Positions 1 to 8,781 of a stretch of 64,000 nt of DNA are shown here, one piece after another. The DNA comes from Pseudoalteromonas undina (GTDB lineage: Bacteria > Pseudomonadota > Gammaproteobacteria > Enterobacterales > Alteromonadaceae). The translations under genes were made by a program, and so were the position numbers. The stretch lies in NCBI RefSeq assembly GCF_000238275.3, contig NZ_AHCF03000003.1, forward strand, positions 1,798,001 through 1,862,000, read 5' to 3'. The notes under the pieces were generated by a model that ran no database searches, was not told the DNA's origin, and saw only the letters and a list, made by a program, of their open reading frames with translations. How positions within the stretch are numbered: the stretch's first letter is position 1; each line of letters starts with the position of its first letter.

Positions 1-1
1 T

Positions 2-1033
2 GTATTACGCTTTGATTTTACAGGGCTTGGTAATAGCGATGGTGACTTTGCCAACAGTAACTTTTCATCAAACATTCAAGACTTAGTGGCTGCAGCCAAT
101 CACTTAAGAACACACTTTAAAGCACCTCAGTTATTGATAGGCCACAGCTTAGGTGGTGCTGCGGTGCTTGCAGCAGCAGAGCACATACCCGAAATATCGG
201 CCATTACGACTATAGGCGCGCCATCAGATGCCCAGCATGTTACTCATAACTTTGCTGCTCATTTAGATGAAATAAACCAATCGGGTGAAGCAAAAGTGTG
301 TTTAGCTGGGCGGGAATTTACGATTAAAAAGCAATTTATAGATGACATCGCCAAATACGATAACAGCCATATAGGCAAGCTTAAGCGTGCTTTGTTAGTT
401 ATGCATTCTCCTATTGATGCCACCGTGAATATTAGTGAAGCCGAAAAAATTTACGCAGCTGCTAAGCATCCAAAAAGCTTTATTAGTTTAGATAATGCCG
501 ATCATTTACTCAGCAATAAAGAAGACGCTAACTACGCAGCCGATGTCATTGCTACGTGGGCTAATCGCTATGTTGAATACGATAAAACACCCTATAGTGC
601 AAAATTAACTAACGGCAGTGTATTAGTTGAAGAAAAAGATCATAAATTCACTCAGCACGTGAGTACTAAAAACCATACATGGCTTGCTGATGAGCCTACC
701 GATGTCGGCGGTAAAAACTTAGGCCCGGACCCTTATGATCATTTACTCGCTGGGCTTGGAGCTTGTACTGCAATGACACTTCGCATGTATGCAAGTCGCA
801 AAGAGTTGCCGCTAGAGCACATAAAAGTAGAGCTCAACCATACCCGCAATTACAACCAAGATTGTGATGATTGCGAAAAAAGCGGCAATTTAGAGGCCAT
901 TATCCGCAAAATAACCTTACAAGGTGATTTAACTGACGCTCAGCGAAATCGATTACTCGAAATAGCCGACAAATGCCCTGTGCATAAAACGCTACATAAT
1001 AGTCCACTGGTGGTTAGCGCATTAGTGGGGTGA
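2..1033 (+). CDS. Bifunctional alpha/beta hydrolase-OsmC family protein (5' partial)
   Basis: The reading frame is open from the left edge, so the true start lies outside the window; the GTG at 86 is internal. The N-terminal half is an alpha/beta hydrolase: a strand ending in [10 protein letters not shown], the nucleophile elbow GHSLGG, and a late NADH segment that supplies the usual histidine. The C-terminal ~130 residues are an OsmC/Ohr domain with both family cysteines, in [12 protein letters not shown] and DKCPVHKTL, which in characterised members reduce organic peroxides. This hydrolase-OsmC fusion is a known architecture. The likely role is detoxification of fatty-acid or organic hydroperoxides, but the substrate cannot be read from sequence. 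It ends 140 bp before the next gene. Confidence 0.9.
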   Translation, partial: VLRFDFTGLGNSDGDFANSNFSSNIQDLVAAANHLRTHFKAPQLLIGHSLGGAAVLAAAEHIPEISAITTIGAPSDAQHVTHNFAAHLDEINQSGEAKVCLAGREFTIKKQFIDDIAKYDNSHIGKLKRALLVMHSPIDATVNISEAEKIYAAAKHPKSFISLDNADHLLSNKEDANYAADVIATWANRYVEYDKTPYSAKLTNGSVLVEEKDHKFTQHVSTKNHTWLADEPTDVGGKNLGPDPYDHLLAGLGACTAMTLRMYASRKELPLEHIKVELNHTRNYNQDCDDCEKSGNLEAIIRKITLQGDLTDAQRNRLLEIADKCPVHKTLHNSPLVVSALVG

Positions 1034-1173
1034 CGCACAGCTGTGGCTGCGCTATCTTAGATGTTCATTAATGTAACCTCACAATCTGAGATAAAATATA
1101 GAGGTTGAATAATAGGTACAATTCTAGTAGCTTGTTAGTAAAAATTATATAACCAAGGATAGGTATAAATAGT

Positions 1174-1785
1174 ATGAATAAAAATACTTACTATGAGCGC
1201 AATAACTTTTCAATTTACGAAGTAACAAACAAAACAGGTATCGAGTTAACTTTATCTGAACTAAAACAAATTGAAATAGCTATGCTAATTACCCCAAAAG
1301 CATTAACAACTTTTATTAATATATTACACAACCCTGCTAACTTAGATGAAAAGAAAAAAGAAAAATTCGAATCAATTATGAAACAATATGGTTTTATTAA
1401 TTCAATTAATTTTGAGGCAACACGAACATTTCTAATTCGCCAAGCACGCAAAATAATAAACCTTATCGGCTCCATGCTTTTAACCCCTCATAAACTTTAT
1501 AAATGCACAGGGTTTGGAGATGCTACTTATTATGATAGATATGGAATTATAGGGTTTGGTAAGAGCTTTTTCGAAGTAGGAACTGACAGAAAAGTTGATA
1601 CTATCGTTCACGAGTTTAGTCACGCGGTATGGACTTCTGAAGATACAGCATATAACGCTAGAACAGCTTTGAAAGAGCTTAATATAATCGCTCGAAACGC
1701 ACGAATAAACCAAAGCGCCCAAGATAGAAAAGAAATTCTATCCTCTTCATACGCATTTGAAAGTGCAGTACGAGCAGCCCAATGA
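1174..1785 (+). CDS. M35 (aspzincin)-like metallopeptidase domain protein
   Basis: This is a 203-residue protein without a signal peptide or membrane segment. The C-terminal third carries HEFSH (His146, Glu147, His150) followed by SEDTAY, with Asp157 placed as the third zinc ligand of aspzincins (M35 deuterolysin/peptidyl-Lys type), and ends in SSYAFE, resembling the family's ADSYxxF motif. The N-terminal ~100 residues have no recognisable domain. The coding sequence is more AT-rich than its neighbours. The stop overlaps the next gene's start in ATGA, so the two are probably translationally coupled. A cytoplasmic protease-like protein paired with an exported partner resembles toxin/immunity pairs, but no secretion gene is adjacent, so this is inference. 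Confidence 0.7.
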   Translation: MNKNTYYERNNFSIYEVTNKTGIELTLSELKQIEIAMLITPKALTTFINILHNPANLDEKKKEKFESIMKQYGFINSINFEATRTFLIRQARKIINLIGSMLLTPHKLYKCTGFGDATYYDRYGIIGFGKSFFEVGTDRKVDTIVHEFSHAVWTSEDTAYNARTALKELNIIARNARINQSAQDRKEILSSSYAFESAVRAAQ

Positions 1786-2351
1786 AAAGAATTATTATTA
1801 CTATATTTTGTTTGATTAGTTACTCATCGTTTGCTACCGAAGAAGCTATCGAAAGTCCTATCGCTACCTCCTCTTTCACTTTTTGTCATATAGATACTAA
1901 GTGTATAACGAATATCAGATTAGCTAACACAACACCATATAAAGTTAAGCTAAGCTCTCTCGCTTTTAATAAGCAAGGAATCGATTTAAACTCGATGTAT
2001 GTATTTGAAGAAGATAGGTATTACGATTTAAAAGAGAATAACTTAGATACAGGTATGTCAGAGCAACCCATACAGGGACGCAGACGCGCCTACAAGCAAT
2101 TGTCATCATTAGAATTCGAGCCCCTAGAAGTCAAATTTATTGAACTAAAAGGCATAGAAAAGAGGTTTGCATTAGATCCAGGTAAGAGGTATCTGGTGGG
2201 GACACTTACCCCATTTGTAAACTTGTACATTAATGGTAAATTTGCCGATATCATCACAATTAGAACAAACTATTCACTTTTAACAATTCCTACAGAAGAT
2301 ATGGAAATAAAGGAACAGCCAATAAAGCAGTTTGCTACGCCCCAAGGGTAA
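1782..2351 (+). CDS. Exported hypothetical protein coupled to the M35-like gene
   Basis: I do not recognise a family. The 189 residues begin with a clear Sec signal peptide (MKRIIITIFCLISYSSFA, cleavage after SFA). The mature part has two nearby cysteines in FCHIDTKC, which could form a disulfide, and otherwise looks like a small beta-rich periplasmic protein with no transmembrane segment. The start codon overlaps the preceding gene by 4 bp. Low GC matches that gene, which suggests the pair moved together. It could be an inhibitor or partner of the metallopeptidase, but nothing in the sequence proves this. Confidence 0.6.
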   Translation: MKRIIITIFCLISYSSFATEEAIESPIATSSFTFCHIDTKCITNIRLANTTPYKVKLSSLAFNKQGIDLNSMYVFEEDRYYDLKENNLDTGMSEQPIQGRRRAYKQLSSLEFEPLEVKFIELKGIEKRFALDPGKRYLVGTLTPFVNLYINGKFADIITIRTNYSLLTIPTEDMEIKEQPIKQFATPQG

Positions 2352-2456
2352 CCTGTAATAAATATACATGCTTTGTTTGATCGCACTAAAAATTCTGCGT
2401 CAGCTTAAACCTTTATATATCAAGCCAGCATAATGTTGGCTTGAAATATATCTTAG

Positions 2457-3203
2457 CTAATTATCTAAAAACGCCGCTACCTCTTTGCTCACTCTATCCA
2501 CCAGCCATTTAGGCCCGCCATCGTACATATCGTTATGACGTGATTTTTCTATCAACGTTTGCGTAACAGAATAAACGGTTAACTCTTGGTCGGTTAAAAG
2601 CACGTTTGCATCGGCTGGATAATCACTAGCGCGCAGTGTAAGTACACGTATGTTTTTATTACGTGGCAATAACATGCGGCGGTGATCGAGCGTAATTAAT
2701 TGGCTTACTTCACTTGGGTAAATAGCTGCATACAAGGCTGAGATATCTCCACCATTTGAGTGACCAAATAAAGTGAGTTTTGTAAAATCATACTTAGGGT
2801 ATTTAACACTTAGCTCATTAACTAAAAACTTTAGGGTTTCAGCACCCCGGTGCCAATTTTCTATACGAGTAGTTAAGTATGGCTGCGCACGATTAAGTGC
2901 AGGGTCACTTTTAAGCTCATGTGCTACCGCAATGCTTAAATAGCCTTGTCCATTAAATAGCTTACTCGCAAAAGTGTATTCATTGTGGCTAATGCCATAC
3001 CCTGCATTTACAAATACCACTGGGCATTTGACTTGCGCGCTGCACTTAAGGTGGTTAGCTGGTAGGGTAATATTTACAGGTATAGAGCGATTACGACTTT
3101 CATCAATGATTGCATCGTTTTGGGCATAACTTGATGATGCAAATAGCATAGTGCTTAAAGTCAGTGCCTTTAACATTAAATGCTTTTTTATAATTTTTAA
3201 CAT
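2457..3203 (-). CDS. Secreted alpha/beta hydrolase
   Basis: This is a 248-residue protein with a signal peptide ending near SSYAQ. The hydrolase core is visible: PVVFVNAGYG forms the oxyanion region, GHSNGGD carries the nucleophile serine, and a late segment, SRHNDMYDG, may hold the catalytic histidine. It resembles dienelactone-hydrolase-like or esterase proteins of the periplasm, and the substrate is unknown. The start is supported by an AGGGA ribosome site about 6 nt upstream. A second in-frame ATG nine codons in would still leave a signal peptide. It is monocistronic and divergent from the next gene. Confidence 0.75.
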   Translation of the reverse strand: MLKIIKKHLMLKALTLSTMLFASSSYAQNDAIIDESRNRSIPVNITLPANHLKCSAQVKCPVVFVNAGYGISHNEYTFASKLFNGQGYLSIAVAHELKSDPALNRAQPYLTTRIENWHRGAETLKFLVNELSVKYPKYDFTKLTLFGHSNGGDISALYAAIYPSEVSQLITLDHRRMLLPRNKNIRVLTLRASDYPADANVLLTDQELTVYSVTQTLIEKSRHNDMYDGGPKWLVDRVSKEVAAFLDN

Positions 3204-3283
3204 GCATTCCCTTGTATTATTTATACATTTTTAACTAACATTAATTTTTATTTTAAAGGTTAGCGCGCGCCTTTGCTAATTTG

Positions 3284-3319
3284 TGCGATAATAGCGATTA
3301 TTGTTTTACTATTATCGCA
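3284..3319 (+). repeat. Perfect 11-bp inverted repeat in a leader
   Basis: TGCGATAATAG at 3284-3294 is repeated in inverse at 3309-3319 around a 14-nt loop. It ends 13 nt before the ATG at 3333, so it could be an operator or a leader hairpin that affects ribosome access. There is no U-tract, so it is not an intrinsic terminator. Confidence 0.5.
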
Positions 3320-3332
3320 AAAGAATCCATTC

Positions 3333-3656
3333 ATGAAATCATATAGCAGCATTGAACAACGCATCGACATTCTCCAAAGCAGAATTGAAGCCTACCAAGA
3401 AGAAATTAAAGTGTTACAAGCCGAGCCGAAAAGTAACAACGAACGGATTATTTTTAAGTTCATTGAAACCGGCAGTACAGGTAAAACCAAAGACTTTGTG
3501 AGAGAGCTGGGAATTAAATCGCCGCGTGATAGCTTATATTCATCTGGTGATGTAACTAAACTGATTAAAGATGGCGCTGATGATATTACGCCTGAGCTAC
3601 TGAGCATAGCCCGTGCACTTGCTAGCGCGCGCAACAAAAATGGCCCTGCTTGCTAA
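3333..3656 (+). CDS. Small coiled-coil hypothetical protein
   Basis: This is a 107-residue protein of unknown function. The start at 3333 is preferred because the upstream in-frame codons cover an 11-bp inverted repeat and would encode an implausible extra hydrophobic stretch. Residues ~5-32 (SIEQRIDILQSRIEAYQEEI) form a short coiled coil. The remainder is charged and soluble, with a possible helix-turn-helix-like stretch around KTKDFVRELGI. No signal peptide is present. It is divergent from the secreted hydrolase and convergent with the pentapeptide gene. Confidence 0.6.
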   Translation: MKSYSSIEQRIDILQSRIEAYQEEIKVLQAEPKSNNERIIFKFIETGSTGKTKDFVRELGIKSPRDSLYSSGDVTKLIKDGADDITPELLSIARALASARNKNGPAC

Positions 3657-3691
3657 TAGTAAATATACGCATTAGCCGTAAACTCTTGCGG

Positions 3692-4291
3692 CTAATCAAC
3701 CAGCTCGATATCAAGTCCAGCTAATAAATTTAACGCTTCAAGCCGTTCAAACTTTGCATTACTCACATCATTGCTTGTTATATCAATATTAAATTGCGTT
3801 GCGCCAACAAAGTTTGCTTTTCTCACATTAGTTTGATGAAACAGACTGTCTCTAAAGTCAGTATCCGAGAAGTTGCTTTGAGCTAAGTTAGCGTGCCTAA
3901 AATCGACATCTTTGGCAAAACAGTTCGTCATTGTTAACGCTTTTAACTGTAATTCAAAAAACGAACTATGGCTCAGTTCACACTGTTTAAAACTCACCGG
4001 TGACGTTAGCGCTAATTGCGGCCAATTTACTTGTCCCCACATTATGCTATTGAGTTTACAATTTGCAAAGCTCACCCCTTCTAGTGAGCTGTAATTCCAA
4101 TTAAGCTCAGTCAAATTACAGTTAATAAATTCACACTCTATAAACCGACAGGCACTAAACTGGCTGTGACTAAAATCGCAATCAATAAACTGACATTGTT
4201 CAAACTCAATATCGCTAAAGCGCTTTGCATTTGCTGTAAAGTTTGAAAATGACTGATCAAAATAATGACTATCTTTAAATAGCTCACTCAT
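3692..4291 (-). CDS. Pentapeptide-repeat protein (McbG/Qnr-like)
   Basis: The 199 residues consist almost entirely of A(D/N)LXX-type pentapeptides such as CQFID, CDFSH, CRFIE, CEFIN and ANLAQ, the right-handed quadrilateral beta-helix fold. The C-terminal NLLAGLDIEL matches the end of McbG/Qnr-type proteins, which mimic DNA and can shield gyrase. The start is placed at the ATG giving MSELFKDS, because the upstream 12 codons run into the aspS terminator hairpin. It lies downstream of aspS but behind that terminator. Whether it protects gyrase cannot be decided from sequence. Confidence 0.8.
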   Translation of the reverse strand: MSELFKDSHYFDQSFSNFTANAKRFSDIEFEQCQFIDCDFSHSQFSACRFIECEFINCNLTELNWNYSSLEGVSFANCKLNSIMWGQVNWPQLALTSPVSFKQCELSHSSFFELQLKALTMTNCFAKDVDFRHANLAQSNFSDTDFRDSLFHQTNVRKANFVGATQFNIDITSNDVSNAKFERLEALNLLAGLDIELVD

Positions 4292-4329
4292 AAATATAAA
4301 GCACCTAAATTGGGTTATGCCAAACAAAA

Positions 4330-4364
4330 AACCCCTTAGGTATTTAGCCTAAGGGGTTTTGATC
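4330..4364 (-). terminator. Intrinsic terminator after aspS
   Basis: ACCCCTTAGG pairs with CCTAAGGGGT around a short loop, with A-rich and T-rich flanks on both sides. It can stop transcription leaving aspS on the minus strand, 30 bp past the stop codon. Confidence 0.8.
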
Positions 4365-4391
4365 TAACTAAAGACTATGGTTTAACTAGCT

Positions 4392-6170
4392 TTATTCTGC
4401 GCTTGGTAATTCTTTCTCAACTACACTAATAGCAAGCTCTGTCAGCGAATCGCTGTTTGCTTTGCTAGGCGCATCGGTCAATAAACACGATGCCTGTGTA
4501 GTTTTAGGGAAAGCAATAACGTCACGAATGTTATCAGTACCACATAGCAACATAACTAAACGGTCTAAACCGAACGCTAAACCTGCATGCGGTGGTGTGC
4601 CGTATTTAAGTGCATCAAGTAAGAAACCAAATTTATCTTGCTGCTCTTGCGCTTCAATACCTAAAATTCTAAATGCCGCTTCTTGCATATCTGCATTGTG
4701 AATACGTACCGAGCCACCGCCCACTTCGTAGCCGTTTAATACCATATCGTAAGCATCTGAAATAGCCGCTGCTGGGTTTGCTTCAAGCTCACTGGCACTA
4801 ATATCTTTTGGTGCAGTAAATGGATGGTGTACAGCGTGTAGTGTGCCTTCGTCATCTTCTTCAAACATTGGGAAGTCAACAACCCAAAGTGGTGCCCAGC
4901 TATCTAAATTAGTGATTTCTAAATCAATACCAATTTTTAAACGAAGTGCGCCCATGGCTTCATTTACGGTGTTGCGTTTATCCGCACCAAATAAAATGAT
5001 ATCGCCTGTTTGTGCATTAGTACGTTCAAGTAACTGCGTGATCACGTCTTCATTTAAGAATTTAGCGATTGGCGATTGCACGCCCTCAACGCCTGCATCA
5101 CGGTCATTTACTTTCATCCATGCTAAACCTTTAGCACCGTAAATACCGATAAACTTAGTGTAATCATCTAGTTGCTTACGAGAAAGTGATGCGCCACCTG
5201 GTACCGTTAGTACTGCAACACGGCCTTTTTCATCGTTTGCTGGGCCTGAGAATACTTTAAATTCTACGTCTTTTACTAAATCGGCTATATCAATAAGCTT
5301 CATTGGGTTACGTAAGTCTGGCTTATCAGAACCATATAGGCTCATTGCCTCAGAGTAAGGCATAATTGGGAAATCACCTAAATCAACATTTAGTAATGAC
5401 TGCCACATTTCACGGATCATTTTCTCTGTCATACCACGTACTTGATCAGAGCTCATGAACGAGGTTTCTAAATCTATTTGAGTAAATTCAGGTTGACGGT
5501 CAGCACGTAAGTCTTCATCACGGAAACATTTAACAATTTGGTAGTAACGGTCAAAACCCGACATCATCAACAATTGCTTAAACAACTGTGGCGACTGTGG
5601 TAATGCGTAAAAGCTACCTTTATGAACACGACTCGGTACTAAGTAATCGCGAGCACCTTCAGGCGTTGCTTTAGTTAGCACTGGCGTTTCGATATCTAAA
5701 AAGCCATTTTCATCTAAAAAGCGACGTACAAAGCTGCTTGCTTTAGCACGTAATTTAATGCGGTCGCTCATTTCTAAACGACGTAAATCTAAGTAACGGT
5801 ATTTTAAACGACGCTCTTCTGAGTTCACTTGGTTAAAATCAAGTGGCATAGGCTCAGAGCGGTTAATAATAGTTAAACCCGTGCCTAAAATTTCTACTTC
5901 GCCGGTTGCCATGTCTTTATTTACTTGGCTATCTGGGCGAGCGCGTACAATCCCTTTTAACTGAACACAAAATTCTTGACGAAGTTTGTTAGCTGTTTCC
6001 ATTAATCCTTCAACTTCCGGATCGAATACAACTTGTACTAAACCTTCTCTATCACGTAAATCGACAAAGATAAGTCCGCCAAGGTCACGTCGTTTGTTGA
6101 TCCAGCCACATAGTTCAACTTCCTGATCTACGTGAGTTTTATTTAGCTGTCCGCAGTATATAGAGCGCAT
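4392..6170 (-). CDS. aspS: Aspartate--tRNA ligase
   Basis: This is a 592-residue class IIb aminoacyl-tRNA synthetase, close to the ~590 residues of the E. coli enzyme. It opens with the anticodon-binding OB fold ([20 protein letters not shown]). The class II core has motif 2 in [18 protein letters not shown] and motif 3 in [13 protein letters not shown]. The bacterial-type GAD insertion lies between them. It charges tRNA-Asp in the cytoplasm, and seven tRNA-Asp genes lie 16 kb away. Transcription ends at the hairpin just downstream. Confidence 0.98.
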   Translation of the reverse strand: MRSIYCGQLNKTHVDQEVELCGWINKRRDLGGLIFVDLRDREGLVQVVFDPEVEGLMETANKLRQEFCVQLKGIVRARPDSQVNKDMATGEVEILGTGLTIINRSEPMPLDFNQVNSEERRLKYRYLDLRRLEMSDRIKLRAKASSFVRRFLDENGFLDIETPVLTKATPEGARDYLVPSRVHKGSFYALPQSPQLFKQLLMMSGFDRYYQIVKCFRDEDLRADRQPEFTQIDLETSFMSSDQVRGMTEKMIREMWQSLLNVDLGDFPIMPYSEAMSLYGSDKPDLRNPMKLIDIADLVKDVEFKVFSGPANDEKGRVAVLTVPGGASLSRKQLDDYTKFIGIYGAKGLAWMKVNDRDAGVEGVQSPIAKFLNEDVITQLLERTNAQTGDIILFGADKRNTVNEAMGALRLKIGIDLEITNLDSWAPLWVVDFPMFEEDDEGTLHAVHHPFTAPKDISASELEANPAAAISDAYDMVLNGYEVGGGSVRIHNADMQEAAFRILGIEAQEQQDKFGFLLDALKYGTPPHAGLAFGLDRLVMLLCGTDNIRDVIAFPKTTQASCLLTDAPSKANSDSLTELAISVVEKELPSAE

Positions 6171-6291
6171 AGTTTTCCTGTCAGATAAAAGGCATATAGC
6201 GGTTAAACACCGTTGTTTTAAAAGTTTTTATAAACACCAAAATGAAAATAAAACCGCTAGCAATTCAAAATAATCAAATTAAGCCCTGCAT

Positions 6292-6318
6292 TATACCCAA
6301 GTCGGTTGAAGATGCTAG
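6292..6318 (+). repeat. Dispersed-repeat fragment (TATACCCAAGTC type)
   Basis: TATACCCAAGTC at 6292-6303 followed by GGTTGAAGATGC resembles short repeats scattered through Vibrio, Shewanella and Pseudoalteromonas genomes. The same 12-mer occurs inverted at 43050-43061 in this window. Function is unknown. Confidence 0.35.
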
Positions 6319-6407
6319 GGCGTGTTTACCTTTCGGGGTTGAATTTACAGCGCACCGTTTTGTTATTTGTTACACTACAAGCACTTTATAACAAGGCTTT
6401 TGTTTGT

Positions 6408-7256
6408 ATGCTATATATTGGATGCCCGCAGTGGTCGAGCAACGCATGGAAAGGAAATTTATTTTCACGCCAGTGTAAAAATGCCGATATGCTTAGCGAA
6501 TATGCGCAGTATTTTAATTCGGTAGAGGGTAATACTAGCTTTTACGCCGACCCCTCGCCTGACACTGTATTACGCTGGGCTGCGAGTGTACCTGATGAGT
6601 TTAAATTTACTTTTAAATTTCATCGGCGCTTTAGTCACGAACTCCAACTTACTAACGTGCAACATGAGCTAACTAATTGGCTTAATTTATTCGCCCCGCT
6701 ATTTGAAAAAACAGGGCAAATAATGCTGCAATTACCTAAAGCGTTTGCGCCACAACATTTAGCTAAGCTTGCCGCTTTTATAGATTTACTTCCTAAAGAG
6801 CTAAACTATGGGGTTGAGGTACGCCACCCTGATTTTTTCAAAAAAGGTGAGGCCGAAATCGCGCTTAATCAGCTTTTAATGGCACACAATATAAACCGCA
6901 TTGCAATGGATACCCGCGCATTATTTGCGGTTAAACCCACAACCGAAGCACTCATAGATGCACAACAAAAAAAGCCTTATTTACCAGTGCACGCTATTGC
7001 TACGGGCTCGCAGCCTATGGCGCGCTTCGTTATTGCTGATTTAGAAAACGATTATAAGACCTTTTATCAGCCTTGGCTTAGCAAAGTAACCCAGTGGCTC
7101 GATGAGGGCAAAAGCCCCTATGTGTTTTTTCATACCGCTGATAACCGCGAAGCGCCCTTACTGGCTCGCCAGTTTTGCCAAGATTTGGGGTATAATCACA
7201 ATGTACTCAATCCATTTAGTGGCGAAAAAGAAGCCCACCAGCAAGCACTTTTTTAA
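6408..7256 (+). CDS. DUF72 (YecE-like) family protein
   Basis: The start at 6408 gives MLYIGCPQWSSNAWKG, the canonical DUF72 N-terminus; upstream in-frame codons overlap a dispersed repeat and are probably non-coding. The 282 residues contain typical family elements: YFNSVEGNTSFYADPS, DEFKFTFKFHRRFSH, GVEVRHPDF and, near the end, YVFFHTADN. The fold is a TIM barrel related to xylose-isomerase-like enzymes, and no biochemical role is firmly established. It is followed after 27 bp by the YgjP-like gene, probably co-transcribed. Confidence 0.9.
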   Translation: MLYIGCPQWSSNAWKGNLFSRQCKNADMLSEYAQYFNSVEGNTSFYADPSPDTVLRWAASVPDEFKFTFKFHRRFSHELQLTNVQHELTNWLNLFAPLFEKTGQIMLQLPKAFAPQHLAKLAAFIDLLPKELNYGVEVRHPDFFKKGEAEIALNQLLMAHNINRIAMDTRALFAVKPTTEALIDAQQKKPYLPVHAIATGSQPMARFVIADLENDYKTFYQPWLSKVTQWLDEGKSPYVFFHTADNREAPLLARQFCQDLGYNHNVLNPFSGEKEAHQQALF

Positions 7257-7283
7257 AAATAAATTCAAAATACAGAGACAATA

Positions 7284-7781
7284 ATGAGTGAATACGCACG
7301 TTACTTTACCGGCTACCCTGCCAATATCGTTGAGCAAGTGTTAGGACTAATAAAAGCAGGAAAGGTAAGTGAGTATTTACTTAAAAAGTACCCGCAGGCG
7401 CATCGTATTACCAGTGATAAGTTACTGTATAGCTACGCCACTGAGCTTAAAAAGCAGTATTTAAAAAACGCCCCGCCATTTGGCCGCGCTGCGTTTAAAA
7501 AACAAGGTGATATGGTTACCAATGCGCTCGGTACCCACACGTACCGTATGCAAGGTAAAACCCGCAAGCACGATTTAGCAATAAACAGCGATTTACTGCG
7601 CGCGCCAGAGCCATTATTAAAAGCATTAGTGGTGCACGAACTCGCGCATTTTAAAGAAAAAGACCATAACAAAGGCTTTTATAAACTGTGCTGCCATATG
7701 GAGCCGCAGTACCATCAGCTAGAGCTGGATTTACGGATTTTTTGTGTGGCTATTGCGATGGGTGAAAATCCGTATAATTGA
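7284..7781 (+). CDS. YgjP-like (DUF45) metallopeptidase-domain protein
   Basis: This is a 165-residue cytoplasmic protein. The zinc motif HELAHFKEKDHNKGFYKL is the HExxH-x5-H pattern of the YgjP/WLM-like metallopeptidase group. The upstream part (INSDLLRAPEPLLKALVVHE) is also typical. No signal peptide is present. The physiological substrate is unknown. It lies 27 bp after the DUF72 gene on the same strand. Confidence 0.85.
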   Translation: MSEYARYFTGYPANIVEQVLGLIKAGKVSEYLLKKYPQAHRITSDKLLYSYATELKKQYLKNAPPFGRAAFKKQGDMVTNALGTHTYRMQGKTRKHDLAINSDLLRAPEPLLKALVVHELAHFKEKDHNKGFYKLCCHMEPQYHQLELDLRIFCVAIAMGENPYN

Positions 7782-7785
7782 GCGG

Positions 7786-7832
7786 TCAGCAGTCAGCAGT
7801 CAGCAGTCAGCAGTCAGCAGTCAGCAGTCAGC
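7786..7832. repeat. Heptamer tandem repeat (TCAGCAG)x6.7
   Basis: Six exact copies of TCAGCAG and a partial seventh begin 5 bp after a stop codon. The 7-bp period makes it a candidate for length variation by slippage. A related array of a different heptamer lies at 21475. Confidence 0.95.
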
Positions 7833-7877
7833 CAAAATTCAATGACACACGAGTTCATAATGAAAGCCCTCGTTAAT

Positions 7878-7906
7878 AAAAAACGCGATACTAAATCGCG
7901 TTTTTT
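7878..7906. terminator. Bidirectional intrinsic terminator
   Basis: AAAAAACGCGAT pairs perfectly with ATCGCGTTTTTT around the loop ACTAA. The symmetric A and T tracts let it serve both convergent genes. Confidence 0.85.
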
Positions 7907-7981
7907 ATAATTTACTGATAGCTACAAACTGACAGCTAGCTCGTTAGATTTCGTTTCACTCAACCCAACCTACTTAAAACG

Positions 7982-8665
7982 TTAAAGCCCTAATTCGGCC
8001 ATAAAGTCGTCGTCGCTATCATCTTGCTTTGGCTGTTTTGCTTTTTCTTTATCCGCTTTTTGCTTGGCTTCGTTTGCGATAATGTCGTCTGGGTCTACAG
8101 CTTCTACAATGTCAAAGTCGTGAAGTTTAATAAACTCTGTTTTATCCATCGCCAATTCTAAATAGAAGATATTTTGATTGCGAGTCGTAAACGTTACACG
8201 GCGAGCTTGCGGGCGATCCATAGTGGTATCAACCGATATTTGCACTTGCTTATTAATAGCCATCATTTTTGGCTGGTTTTGGGTAATAGAGGTATGTAGC
8301 TGTTCACGCACTTTTGACGTGAAGTCTCCCACTATTTGGTTCATCAACTCACCCATCACGTTTGAAACGTCATCAGATAAGTGACTATGCGCGATTTCGT
8401 CTTCTGGCATGCCCATATTACGCATGTAATCGCCATAAATTTCCATCGCCGCTTGCGCCGTAAAGTTGGTAACAACTAAGCCGGTAAAGCCCCCGTCAAA
8501 TAAAACAAAACAACCTATGTCTGGTCGCATACATGTCCGGGTAATTTTTTGTACCATGGCTGAATAGCTGATCTCGTTGCCGCTGGCTGATGAAAGTACA
8601 CCCGTTACTGAGTGGCATAATGTTGCTAATATATCGTCGGTACTAATAACCTTACTTTTGCTCAT
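7982..8665 (-). CDS. DUF3334 family protein, CheX/CheC-like
   Basis: This 227-residue cytoplasmic protein matches what I know of DUF3334 proteins of Vibrionales and Alteromonadales. The central segment SNVMGELMNQIVGDF has the E-x2-N spacing and following glycine found in CheC/CheX/FliY phosphatases, so a CheX-like fold is plausible, though only one such motif is seen. The C-terminal ~40 residues are a low-complexity charged tail rich in K, A and D. No chemotaxis genes are adjacent. Phosphatase activity is an inference. Confidence 0.7.
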   Translation of the reverse strand: MSKSKVISTDDILATLCHSVTGVLSSASGNEISYSAMVQKITRTCMRPDIGCFVLFDGGFTGLVVTNFTAQAAMEIYGDYMRNMGMPEDEIAHSHLSDDVSNVMGELMNQIVGDFTSKVREQLHTSITQNQPKMMAINKQVQISVDTTMDRPQARRVTFTTRNQNIFYLELAMDKTEFIKLHDFDIVEAVDPDDIIANEAKQKADKEKAKQPKQDDSDDDFMAELGL

Positions 8666-8781
8666 TTAATAATCTCTTTTATACTTATTCTTCATAATTC
8701 TAGTCAAGCTACTGAATTTATCACTGACTATCCAGCATAAAATGTTAAAATAGCACTATTATTTTCAAAGAGACTGCCTTC

